DNA from: SIG351 sp045627045
Lineage (GTDB): Bacteria; Bacillota; Clostridia; HGM11327
Reading direction: 5' to 3'
Length of the DNA: 64,000 nucleotides
Assembly: GCA_045627045.1 (NCBI GenBank)
Contig: JAZQMY010000051.1
Span: forward strand, 33,719-97,718
A program made the translations under genes and the position numbers. The notes under the pieces are model-generated. The model was given only the letters and a program-made list of their open reading frames with translations. It ran no database searches and was not told where the DNA came from. Shown here piece after piece: positions 16,236 through 23,442 of this stretch. Numbering within the stretch: the stretch's first letter is position 1; each line of letters begins with the position of its first letter.

Positions 16236-17582
16236 ATGCAATCTGACGATCCTGACCCTGATACTGCCAATATCTTTCCGCAGATATTGCTTATTGTAGT
16301 TCTTACGGCAATAAACGCTTTTTTTGCGGCAAGTGAGCTTGCAGTTGTATCAGCAAACAAGAACAAGATCAAACGTCTTGCCCAGGAGGGCAACAAAAAA
16401 GCGATGAAGGTTGAAAAGCTTGCGGAGGATGAAACAAAATTCCTTTCGACCATTCAGGTAGGCATAACGCTTGCGGGCTTCTTCTCATCGGCTACTGCTT
16501 CAGTCACTCTTTCCGAGGGCTTTGGAGTATGGCTCGGCTCGATCGGCGTTCCGTACGGCGAAAAGATAGCGATGGTAATAATCACGCTCGTCCTTTCCTA
16601 CATAACGCTTATTTTCGGTGAGCTTTTTCCTAAGAGAATAGCGCTCAGGGATCCCGAAAAGATATCAATGAACAATGCGGGAGTTCTGCTTGCGGTGCGC
16701 TTTGTGGTAACACCGTTTGTAAAGCTCCTCTCATCAAGCTGTGAGCTGCTTGTAAAGCTTTTCGGCATGGATAACGATGATAATCAGGAGAAGGTCTCCG
16801 ATGAGGACATCATTGACGTGGTGACAGAGGGCGTCAGCGATGGCTCGATAGGCGAAGACAAGCAGAAAATCATAGAAGCGGCTTTGAAGTTCTATCACCT
16901 GAATGCCGCAGACCTTATGACACCGAGAGTTGACGTTTTCATGATAGATATTGATGATGATACGGCAGCCAATGTTTCAAGTATTCTCAGCGAGAAGTAC
17001 ACCCGTGTGCCTGTCTATAAGAATACGATTGACAACATTATCGGCGTGATAAATGCGAAGGATATCCTTCTTTCGGCGTATGAAACAGGCTTTGAGAACG
17101 TTCAGCTCGAAAAAATAATGCGTCAGCCGTTTTTTGCACAGGAATTCATCGATGCAGATCAGCTCTTTGAGGAAATGCGTAAAGCGAACCAGCAGATAGC
17201 GTTCCTTGTTGACGAATACGGCGGCTTTTCGGGTCTTGTAACGATGGAGGATCTCGTGGAGGAAATCGTCGGAAACATTGAAGACGAGTACGACGAGAAA
17301 ACACAGCCGATAAGCTTTGACGGCGACATATGTATTGCGGATGGCTCTGTGGCAATACATGAGTTGAATGCGGCACTGGATATTTCGCTTGATGACGATA
17401 ACCCCGAATACGACACGGTGGGCGGTCTTATTGTGTATGAGACAGGGCATATCCCCGAGAACGGAGAAAACGTTGAGATAACGGTTGATAACGTTATGAT
17501 CAGAGTGATCTCGGTTGACAACAACAGAGTTTCCAAGGTGGGAATCAGAGTGCTCCCGAAGGAAGATGAAGAGAAAAACTGA
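16236..17582 (+). CDS. Hemolysin-C/CNNM family membrane protein with CBS pair and CorC domain
   Basis: A 448-residue protein of the TlyC/YrkA-type family, linked to magnesium or other cation efflux. It has an N-terminal CNNM (DUF21) membrane domain with four hydrophobic segments (residues about 12-200), including FFAASELAVVSANKNKIKRL and TLIFGELFPKRIAL. A CBS-domain pair follows with LMTPRVDVFMID and FLVDEYGGFSGLVTMEDLVE, then a C-terminal CorC/HlyC domain ending near GIRVLPKE. ATG 16236 was chosen because longer versions would run back into tRNA-Ser(GCT). Despite the historic hemolysin name there is no evidence here for toxin activity. Confidence 0.9.
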   Translation: MQSDDPDPDTANIFPQILLIVVLTAINAFFAASELAVVSANKNKIKRLAQEGNKKAMKVEKLAEDETKFLSTIQVGITLAGFFSSATASVTLSEGFGVWLGSIGVPYGEKIAMVIITLVLSYITLIFGELFPKRIALRDPEKISMNNAGVLLAVRFVVTPFVKLLSSSCELLVKLFGMDNDDNQEKVSDEDIIDVVTEGVSDGSIGEDKQKIIEAALKFYHLNAADLMTPRVDVFMIDIDDDTAANVSSILSEKYTRVPVYKNTIDNIIGVINAKDILLSAYETGFENVQLEKIMRQPFFAQEFIDADQLFEEMRKANQQIAFLVDEYGGFSGLVTMEDLVEEIVGNIEDEYDEKTQPISFDGDICIADGSVAIHELNAALDISLDDDNPEYDTVGGLIVYETGHIPENGENVEITVDNVMIRVISVDNNRVSKVGIRVLPKEDEEKN

Positions 17583-17599
17583 AAAGAGGAGATAATACC

Positions 17600-17713
17600 G
17601 TGAAAAAGAAAATGACGGTTGAAACAAAGAAAAAACTGATAATTGCGGTGGCAGTCGCCGTGGTGGTGCTCCTTGCTCCGCTGATGTATCTTCTCGGAAA
17701 ACATTTCAGATAA
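17600..17713 (+). CDS. 37-residue single-span membrane protein
   Basis: A small frame beginning at GTG 17600 with AAAGAGGAG about nine bases upstream. It encodes a basic N-terminus (MKKKMTVETKKK), one hydrophobic helix (LIIAVAVAVVVLLAPLMYLL) and a short basic end (GKHFR). It starts 17 bases after the CNNM gene and is followed at once by a strong terminator, so the pair is one transcript. The clean architecture and RBS argue that it is real. Function is unknown; it may assist the transporter next to it. Confidence 0.65.
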   Translation: MKKKMTVETKKKLIIAVAVAVVVLLAPLMYLLGKHFR

Positions 17714-17717
17714 AGAG

Positions 17718-17743
17718 AATCCCGGCTTCGGCCGGGATTTTTT
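17718..17743 (+). terminator. Intrinsic terminator
   Basis: ATCCCGGC pairs with GCCGGGAT around a TTCG-type loop, then a T-run. It ends the CNNM/small-protein operon. Confidence 0.9.
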
Positions 17744-17815
17744 GTCAAAAGGGATAATCAAATCATATTATGTGATGAACTCTTACGGCAGTAATGCCGG
17801 GGAAGGAAACAAGAT

Positions 17816-18754
17816 ATGATGAACGACAGTATCAGACTACTTCCGTTTGAGGTGCTGAGAACTGCACGGCCTCCGTGGTTCCTTGAGCACGTTCATGCGG
17901 GAGAAATGTGGAAGAGAGGATATACGGGCGAGGGCGCCGTTGTGGCAGTGCTTGATACAGGATGTGCGCCCCATCCTTTCATAAGAAACAGTATAATAGG
18001 CGGAATGAACTTTACCGAGGAGAACAGGGCAAACAAGTCGGATTATTCCGACAACAACGGCCACGGCACTCACGTTTCAGGAATAATAGCGGCTCAGTAC
18101 AACAGAAGCAACGGAATGAGCGGTGTGTCTCCCGGTGCAAAGCTTCTTGAGCTGAAAGTGCTCAATTCAGACGGTACGGGAGAAATAGGCCCGATACTCA
18201 AGGCAATCTATATGGCGGTGAATTGGCGCGGCAGAAACGGAAGAAGAGTGAACGTGATAAGTATGTCATTCGGCACGGATATAGATTATCCGGAGCTTGA
18301 AAGAGCCGTCAATTATGCGGCAAAAAATGACATTCTCGTGGTGACTGCGGCAGGAAATGAGGGCGACGGCAAACGGGGAACGAGCGAGGTGACTTATCCC
18401 GGCTTTTACGGCTCCGTGCTTCAGGTCGGCGCAAGCAATATCAGGGATGAGCCTGCACTTTTTTCAAATACGAACAGAAACCTTGACATTGTGGCTCCGG
18501 GAGTGGATATTCTATCACTCGGGCTTTCGGGAAGCTATGCCGTGATGAGCGGCACATCCATGGCGGCACCTATGGTTGCAGGTGGCGTTTCGCTGATAAT
18601 AAGCTATTATATAAGAGAAATGGGAAGGTATCCGTCAAGAGAGGAAATATTGAGAATGCTGAAGAAAAATACAAGACATCTGAATTACAGCAGAAGTGAG
18701 GTCGGATACGGGCTGATGGATATGGATTACTTCAAAAATGACGGAAAACACTGA
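17816..18754 (+). CDS. S8 subtilisin-family serine protease without signal peptide
   Basis: A 312-residue protease in which the catalytic triad is intact: Asp47 in VAVLDTG, His83 in NGHGTHVSG and Ser248 in SGTSMAAPM. The oxyanion Asn181 is in AAGNEG. There is no signal peptide and only about 35 residues before the catalytic domain, so it resembles intracellular subtilisins or small Clostridium-type subtilases rather than secreted ones. The start is supported by GGAAGG upstream of ATG 17816. It stands alone with its own terminator. The substrate is unknown. Confidence 0.92.
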   Translation: MMNDSIRLLPFEVLRTARPPWFLEHVHAGEMWKRGYTGEGAVVAVLDTGCAPHPFIRNSIIGGMNFTEENRANKSDYSDNNGHGTHVSGIIAAQYNRSNGMSGVSPGAKLLELKVLNSDGTGEIGPILKAIYMAVNWRGRNGRRVNVISMSFGTDIDYPELERAVNYAAKNDILVVTAAGNEGDGKRGTSEVTYPGFYGSVLQVGASNIRDEPALFSNTNRNLDIVAPGVDILSLGLSGSYAVMSGTSMAAPMVAGGVSLIISYYIREMGRYPSREEILRMLKKNTRHLNYSRSEVGYGLMDMDYFKNDGKH

Positions 18755-18755
18755 T

Positions 18756-18781
18756 AAAAAACGGCAGATAATGCCGTTTTT
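18756..18781 (+). terminator. Intrinsic terminator
   Basis: AAAAACGGCA pairs with TGCCGTTTTT around GATAA; it ends the subtilisin gene. Confidence 0.85.
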
Positions 18782-18833
18782 CAGCTTTCTTTAAGGTAAA
18801 GGGTGTATTATTATAAGAAATATCAGTAAATAC

Positions 18834-18862
18834 TTGAAAAACATTGAATTTTATGCTATAAT
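18834..18862 (+). promoter_or_regulatory. Promoter of the LysM/SH3 protein gene
   Basis: TTGAAA (18834-18839), 17 bases, TATAAT (18857-18862), with a leader of about 80 bases. Confidence 0.85.
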
Positions 18863-18947
18863 TATCACCAAAACTTAAAAAATATAATATATTTTCTGAA
18901 TAGGCAGACCGAAAAAGGCTTGCCGATAAAATGGGGGAACAGAAGGT

Positions 18948-20774
18948 ATGACAATCAGTAAGAAAAATCTGATCAATTTTCTTATTCCTTTGCTTCTGAT
19001 TGCACTTTTCCTGCTTGCGTTGTTTGTATATAAAGCAAATGAGAAGAGAAAAGCGGCAGAGTATCAGGCAGAGAAAGAACGTCAGGAGAAAGTGGTTGAG
19101 GAGCTGAACGAAAGAATAAATGCTTCGGAGAATGCAAAGAAGACGTATATTCAGGGCATTGCCGTATGGGGAGACAATTATGCGGCTGAAGCCGAAGACG
19201 GCTCAACATTTGCACAGCTTCTTTATGAGATAATAAAAAGCAATATTTCGGACAACTTTGATCCTTACAAGGACGTTGACGAGGCAACAAAGATCAATTC
19301 CGGCATAGAAGAGACATATGTTCTTGAAATACCTGTGGCAAACTTCAATGCCGCGGGGGATGATACGGTTACTCTTGCAGGAAGGATCGGCGGAATCCCG
19401 TTCATTATCAGCGAGGAAATGACTATTCCCGGGGAGTGTGTTCCTGTGGCAATAAAGTTTATTTCAAAGAACGAGGACACGGTGGATCCACTTGCGCTCA
19501 CCGATGCAGGCATGGAATACGTGCTGATAGACGGCGTGAAGGGCAAGCTTGATTCGACATCGAACGGGTATACGTTCACAAGGCTCACAGAGGGCACAGA
19601 ACAGACTGTGGCAGCAGGCACTGCGATACTCACTGCAGGTAACGACGTCTGCAAAAGCTACATACAGGTGCTTCTGACAGGCTCAAACGGCGGCTATGGT
19701 TCAATAGAGGAGCTTGTTGAGCAACAGAATGCAATGCTTGCGGTCAATAAGAACCAGCCCGGAAGATTCATCATTATTTCCGTTCCTTCAGATGATGTCG
19801 CAAAGGCAGATGAATACGATGAAATCATGGAAAAAACATATGCGAAGAGGTATATCAACCTCAGAACATATTTTGCGGATAAGGCCTTTGCAGATCTCGG
19901 CATTGAAATGACGGATGCCGACAGAAAAGCAGTTGAAAACGGAATGATTCCCGAAAGATTCTTTGAAGCTGACGGAAAAACGTTTACTGCCGAAGCAAAC
20001 GGACTCATCGCAAAGCTTATTTATGAGAGAATGAATGAGCTGGGATATTTCTACGAGATAAGAGAAGCAACCGGCCTCACACCGGGAGAAAAACCAGAGG
20101 ATATGCCTCTCCCGTGGGCAACGCCCGAGCCAACACCTACGGTAACGCCCGAGCCTACACCAATGGTAACGCCCGAGCCTACACCAACGGCAACGCCCGA
20201 GCCGACACCGACGGTAACACCCGAGCCTACACCAACGGCAACGCCCGAGCCAACACCTACGGCAACACCCGAGCCAACACCTACGGCAACGCCCGAGCCA
20301 ACACCGACGGCAACGCCTGAGCCTACACCGACGGCAACACCCGAGCCTACACCAACGGCAACGCCGGAGCCTACACCGACTCCGGGACTTGAAGAACACG
20401 AAAGCGACGGAAATACAGAGAGAATCCTCTACGGTAAGGCAGGAAAGGCAGTTAAGGTTTATGCAAGTGCGGAAAGCATGGATGTGATCGGAAGCATTTC
20501 TGCCGACGGCATTACGGAGATACTTCAGGAATACAGTGACGGCTGGTACAGAATTCAGTATGCACAGAGCGAAAACGGCTATGCTTTCATAAAAGCAACG
20601 GAAACAGAGCCGATTTATACGGGACGTGAAATTTACGTTGTACAGTACGGAGATACCCTCTGGAGGGTTGCAACGATAACGCTCGGAAGCGGCGGAAGAA
20701 ACAAAGAAATCCTTGCCGCAAACGGAATGACTTCTAATACGATTTACACCGGACAGGTGCTCATCATTCCGTAA
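18948..20774 (+). CDS. Membrane-anchored wall protein: SGNH-like region, PEPTP linker, SH3 and LysM domains
   Basis: A 608-residue protein with an N-terminal membrane anchor (residues 10-28), then a coiled stretch. A region (about 68-365) follows that looks like an SGNH/GDSL hydrolase fold: IAVWGDNYA at the block I position and EADGKTFTAEANGLIAKLIY at the final block. The usual GDS serine is replaced by Asn77 and the usual final His of the D-x-x-H block appears to be Phe or Thr. A Pro/Thr linker of 11 PEPTP units crosses the wall. A bacterial SH3-like domain (about 490-550) and a C-terminal LysM (VVQYGDTLWRVA) should bind peptidoglycan. The SGNH reading is by eye and inferential; LysM and linker are clear. 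Confidence 0.75.
   Translation: MTISKKNLINFLIPLLLIALFLLALFVYKANEKRKAAEYQAEKERQEKVVEELNERINASENAKKTYIQGIAVWGDNYAAEAEDGSTFAQLLYEIIKSNISDNFDPYKDVDEATKINSGIEETYVLEIPVANFNAAGDDTVTLAGRIGGIPFIISEEMTIPGECVPVAIKFISKNEDTVDPLALTDAGMEYVLIDGVKGKLDSTSNGYTFTRLTEGTEQTVAAGTAILTAGNDVCKSYIQVLLTGSNGGYGSIEELVEQQNAMLAVNKNQPGRFIIISVPSDDVAKADEYDEIMEKTYAKRYINLRTYFADKAFADLGIEMTDADRKAVENGMIPERFFEADGKTFTAEANGLIAKLIYERMNELGYFYEIREATGLTPGEKPEDMPLPWATPEPTPTVTPEPTPMVTPEPTPTATPEPTPTVTPEPTPTATPEPTPTATPEPTPTATPEPTPTATPEPTPTATPEPTPTATPEPTPTPGLEEHESDGNTERILYGKAGKAVKVYASAESMDVIGSISADGITEILQEYSDGWYRIQYAQSENGYAFIKATETEPIYTGREIYVVQYGDTLWRVATITLGSGGRNKEILAANGMTSNTIYTGQVLIIP
20121..20384 (+). repeat. In-frame 24-bp minisatellite, 11 copies
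   Basis: Eleven tandem units of 24 bases, each coding for (A/V)TPEPTP(T/M) with silent third-base variation, inside the LysM/SH3 gene. The unit length keeps the frame, so copy-number change would alter linker length without breaking the protein. Confidence 0.95.
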
Positions 20775-20801
20775 AAGTAACGGCAAAACAGAATATAAAC
20801 T

Positions 20802-20836
20802 GCGGCTGCGGGAAAATTTTTCCTGCGGCCTTTTTT
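20802..20836 (+). terminator. Intrinsic terminator
   Basis: A long stem around GCGGCTGCGGGAAAA and TTTTTCCTGCGGCC (two G-T pairs), followed by a T-run; it ends the LysM gene. Confidence 0.8.
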
Positions 20837-20851
20837 CTTTTATTAAAAAAC

Positions 20852-20889
20852 AAAAAGGATCAGTGCTCCAAAATATGAAGCACCGATCC
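20852..20889 (-). terminator. Intrinsic terminator on the minus strand
   Basis: GGATCAGTGCT pairs with AGCACCGATCC (one G-T pair); on the minus strand a T-run follows. It ends the PTS-IIC-like gene. Confidence 0.82.
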
Positions 20890-20919
20890 GGAACAGAAGG
20901 ATGATGATGAATTGCTTTA

Positions 20920-22026
20920 TTATTTCTTTGCTGAATCAAGGAGAAGATCGTTCTCTTTGATAAGTCCGAGCCTTCTCATAACTTCGGAGAAGAAGAGAGA
21001 AAGTATTGCGGGAAGCACAAGGCAGAGAAGGATAAGTCCTGCCCACATGAGACCTGTGTTTTCCGTTGCGGATATGATACCTATGGGGCCTACAAGTCCG
21101 CAGGTGCCCATTCCTGCCGATACGCCGGAGCATTTGAGCTTGAATATTGTTGTTGAGATGGGGCCTGTGATGGCGGCGGCAAGCGTCGGCGGAAGCCAGA
21201 TAAGAGGATTCTTGCAGATGTTGCCCATCTGGAGCATTGATGTTCCGAGACCCTGTGAAACGAGACCGCTCCATTTATTTTCACGGAACGATATTACCGC
21301 AAAGCCCACCATCTGTGCACAGCAGCCTACTGCGGCGGCACCGCCCGCAAGTCCTGTGATTCCTATCATTGCGCAGATCGCGGCAGAAGAAATCGGGAGA
21401 GTAAGCACCATTCCCACCACAACGGAGATTACCACGCCCATAAGAACAGGCTGATATTCGGTTGCTGTGTTTATGAAGTCGCCGAGGTAGTACATTGCAT
21501 AAGCAATAACAGGGCAGAGAAGCCATGATACGCCGAAGCCTGCGAGGATGGTTACCAAAGGCGTAACGAGGATATCTACTTTTGTCTTGCCGGAAACGAG
21601 ATTTCCAATTTCACAGGCAATTACCGTTGCAAAGAATGCTCCGGCAGGGCCTGCAGTATAGAAGATCTCACCTTCGCCGCCTCTTGATGCCACTGCTGCC
21701 CAAGAAACGATGCTTCCTGCAGAGAGGATCGCTCCCATGGAATTACCGATACTGCCTACAACTGCGGCAGAGAAGATGACAAGCGGAGGCATTTTGAGCC
21801 TGTAAGCTATTGCAACGCCGATTGCCATGCCTGTTGCGCCCTGGGCAAAGGTGGATATCGTTGCAAAGAATTCAAGATGAGGTATCTTTGCGATCGTGGA
21901 GAAAATCGTACCTATGAGAAGGGAAGCGAAGAGACCGAGTGCCATTGATGACATAGCATCAACGAACCAACGCCTCGGAAGGGCTTTCAGCCATGCTGAA
22001 AAAGATGCCGTGTTTGTGTTTTTCAT
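20920..22026 (-). CDS. PTS-IIC-like membrane transporter (EIIC_2 type)
   Basis: A 368-residue membrane protein with about nine hydrophobic segments, rich in Gly and Ala. Motifs such as FAQGATGMAIGVAIAYRLK, AGGAAAVGCCAQMVGFAV and CGLVGPIGIIS match the PTS EIIC_2 group (often annotated as PTS sugar transporter subunit IIC or regulator). No EIIA or EIIB domain is fused and none is coded nearby, so it may be an orphan permease rather than a true phosphotransferase component. AAGGAG lies before the ATG. It lies downstream of cysE but a strong hairpin separates them. Confidence 0.75.
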   Translation of the reverse strand: MKNTNTASFSAWLKALPRRWFVDAMSSMALGLFASLLIGTIFSTIAKIPHLEFFATISTFAQGATGMAIGVAIAYRLKMPPLVIFSAAVVGSIGNSMGAILSAGSIVSWAAVASRGGEGEIFYTAGPAGAFFATVIACEIGNLVSGKTKVDILVTPLVTILAGFGVSWLLCPVIAYAMYYLGDFINTATEYQPVLMGVVISVVVGMVLTLPISSAAICAMIGITGLAGGAAAVGCCAQMVGFAVISFRENKWSGLVSQGLGTSMLQMGNICKNPLIWLPPTLAAAITGPISTTIFKLKCSGVSAGMGTCGLVGPIGIISATENTGLMWAGLILLCLVLPAILSLFFSEVMRRLGLIKENDLLLDSAKK

Positions 22027-22050
22027 ATTGACTCCTTAAAATTTTAAAAT

Positions 22051-22093
22051 AAAAACCCCGAACCGTACCTTATCCGGACGGTTTGGGGTTTTT
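22051..22093 (-). terminator. Strong hairpin/terminator between cysE and the PTS-IIC-like gene
   Basis: Arms of 16 bases (AAAAACCCCGAACCGT and its complement with one G-T pair). On the minus strand it ends in five T residues. It should stop most cysE transcripts; alternatively it is an attenuator for the downstream transporter, whose ATG is 25 bases further. Confidence 0.85.
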
Positions 22094-22183
22094 CGTTCTT
22101 TTTTTTCGGGTGCAGCTACGTATAGCCGCAATTCAAGCGTATTATATCATACAAGACCCTGAAAAGTATTAACAAATTGTGAA

Positions 22184-22822
22184 TTATTCGTGCTTATTTG
22201 CTTCTTTAAGCTCATGAATCTCTTTTTCGAGCGCTTCAATATGCTCACTCATAAAGTTGATGGTCTTGAGAAGCTCCTTCGGAGAACGGTGATTGACGAT
22301 TCTCTTGCCGCCTATACGCACGATTTCGCCGGGAATGCCAACGACAGTGCAGTCCGGCGGAACATCGTTGAGAACAACGGCGTTTGCGGCGATCTTGCAG
22401 TTATCACCGATATTGACAGGCCCGAGAATCTTGGCGCCGCTTCCCACGGAGATGTTGTTCCCGAGGGTAGGATGACGTTTGCCGTGATCCTTGCCCGTGC
22501 CGCCGAGGGTTACTCCCTGGAACAGAGTGCAGTCATCACCGATTTCCGTCGTCTCGCCGATAATAACGCCTGAGCCGTGGTCGATAAAGAGCCTTTTGCC
22601 GATAGTGGCACCGGGGTGGATCTCAATGCCCGTGAAGAAACGGCTGAGCTGTGAGGTTAATCTTGCGAGGAAGAAAAGCCTGTGCTTATAATAAAAATGT
22701 GCAATTCTATGATTGAAAAGAGCGTGGACACCCGGGTAAAGGAGAATGATTTCAAGCGAATTCCTTACGGCAGGATCACGTCTTTTTATTGAATCCATGT
22801 ATTCTTTGAGAGATGATGACAT
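22184..22822 (-). CDS. cysE: Serine O-acetyltransferase
   Basis: Transfers acetyl from acetyl-CoA to L-serine, giving O-acetylserine for cysteine synthesis. It has the short N-terminal helical domain followed by left-handed beta-helix hexapeptide repeats (about residues 70-175). The hallmark segments are GIEIHPGATIG, FIDHGSGVIIGETTEIG and VTLGGTGKDHGKRHPTLG, holding the catalytic His and Asp and the CoA site. I chose the start at 22822 (212 residues), preceded by AGAGG; an upstream in-frame ATG at 22879 coincides with the promoter. A 25-residue coiled end (EHIEALEKEIHELKEANK) is longer than usual. No cysK is next to it. Confidence 0.93.
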   Translation of the reverse strand: MSSSLKEYMDSIKRRDPAVRNSLEIILLYPGVHALFNHRIAHFYYKHRLFFLARLTSQLSRFFTGIEIHPGATIGKRLFIDHGSGVIIGETTEIGDDCTLFQGVTLGGTGKDHGKRHPTLGNNISVGSGAKILGPVNIGDNCKIAANAVVLNDVPPDCTVVGIPGEIVRIGGKRIVNHRSPKELLKTINFMSEHIEALEKEIHELKEANKHE

Positions 22823-22850
22823 AAATTGACCTCTTTTGCTTAATAGGAAT

Positions 22851-22879
22851 ATTTTATCATAAAACGTGATATATTTCAA
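22851..22879 (-). promoter_or_regulatory. Promoter of cysE
   Basis: On the minus strand, TTGAAA (22874-22879), 17 bases, TAAAAT (22851-22856). Confidence 0.78.
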
Positions 22880-22896
22880 TAGGCAGAAAAAATAAT

Positions 22897-22925
22897 TTGA
22901 CAGAAATTTCTTTTTGTGTTACAAT
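22897..22925 (+). promoter_or_regulatory. Promoter of the DUF4430 gene
   Basis: TTGACA (22897-22902), 17 bases, TACAAT (22920-22925). It diverges from the cysE promoter with 17 bases between them. Confidence 0.85.
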
Positions 22926-22972
22926 ATACGAAAATATGGATTTTTACAGTAAATACAGACGGAGAACCTTAA

Positions 22973-23374
22973 ATGAACAGAAAAAAAACAATAATTGTCG
23001 CACTCGGTTTTTTACTCGTTTGTCTTATTGCACTGGGAATTTATTTTGAGCTGAAGCCTGCCAAGCCGACAGAGACTATCAAGTACAGATATGTCACTGT
23101 TGAGGTTTATTATCAGGATCAGCTTGTGCACAAGATAACAGCGGCAACGGCAAAGCAGTATCTCGGCGACTTCCTTGTTGATACGGGAATCGTTGCGGAA
23201 TCGGAAAAGTCATTCTTTTCAACGGTCGTGGGTATCACGGCTGACTACAATAAAGATCAGGCATGGTGGAAAATCACGAAAAACGGCGTTCAGTGTGAGT
23301 ACGGAGCAATGCAGACGGAGATTTCGGACGGAGATAAGTACGAGCTTACCTATACGATAGGCTTTGAAGGCTGA
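22973..23374 (+). CDS. Membrane-anchored DUF4430 domain protein
   Basis: A 133-residue protein with an N-terminal membrane segment (residues 6-24) and an extracellular DUF4430 domain of about 90 residues, the beta-grasp fold also found at the end of cobalamin-binding transcobalamins. Typical motifs are LVDTGIVAESEKSFFSTVVG, NKDQAWWKITKNG and SDGDKYELTY. In Firmicutes such domains occur in surface proteins, sometimes for corrinoid binding or as transglutaminase-linked modules; which applies here is unknown. It is followed 68 bases later by the SpoIID/LytB gene, possibly in the same transcript. Confidence 0.82.
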   Translation: MNRKKTIIVALGFLLVCLIALGIYFELKPAKPTETIKYRYVTVEVYYQDQLVHKITAATAKQYLGDFLVDTGIVAESEKSFFSTVVGITADYNKDQAWWKITKNGVQCEYGAMQTEISDGDKYELTYTIGFEG

Positions 23375-23442
23375 AAAGTGCTTTTGAAAAATGATTTCAT
23401 CCCTTTTGGGAGCAATATAAAAACTATGAATAAAAAACGGAT

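Noticed and set aside
20121..20384. CRISPR-like array
   Set aside because: The 24-bp units are directly adjacent, have no unique spacers, and are coding in frame; no cas genes are near.
19788..20939. Minus-strand frame of 383 codons rich in Arg and Cys
   Set aside because: It lies opposite the LysM/SH3 gene; its Cys/Arg repeat is the reverse reading of the PEPTP minisatellite.
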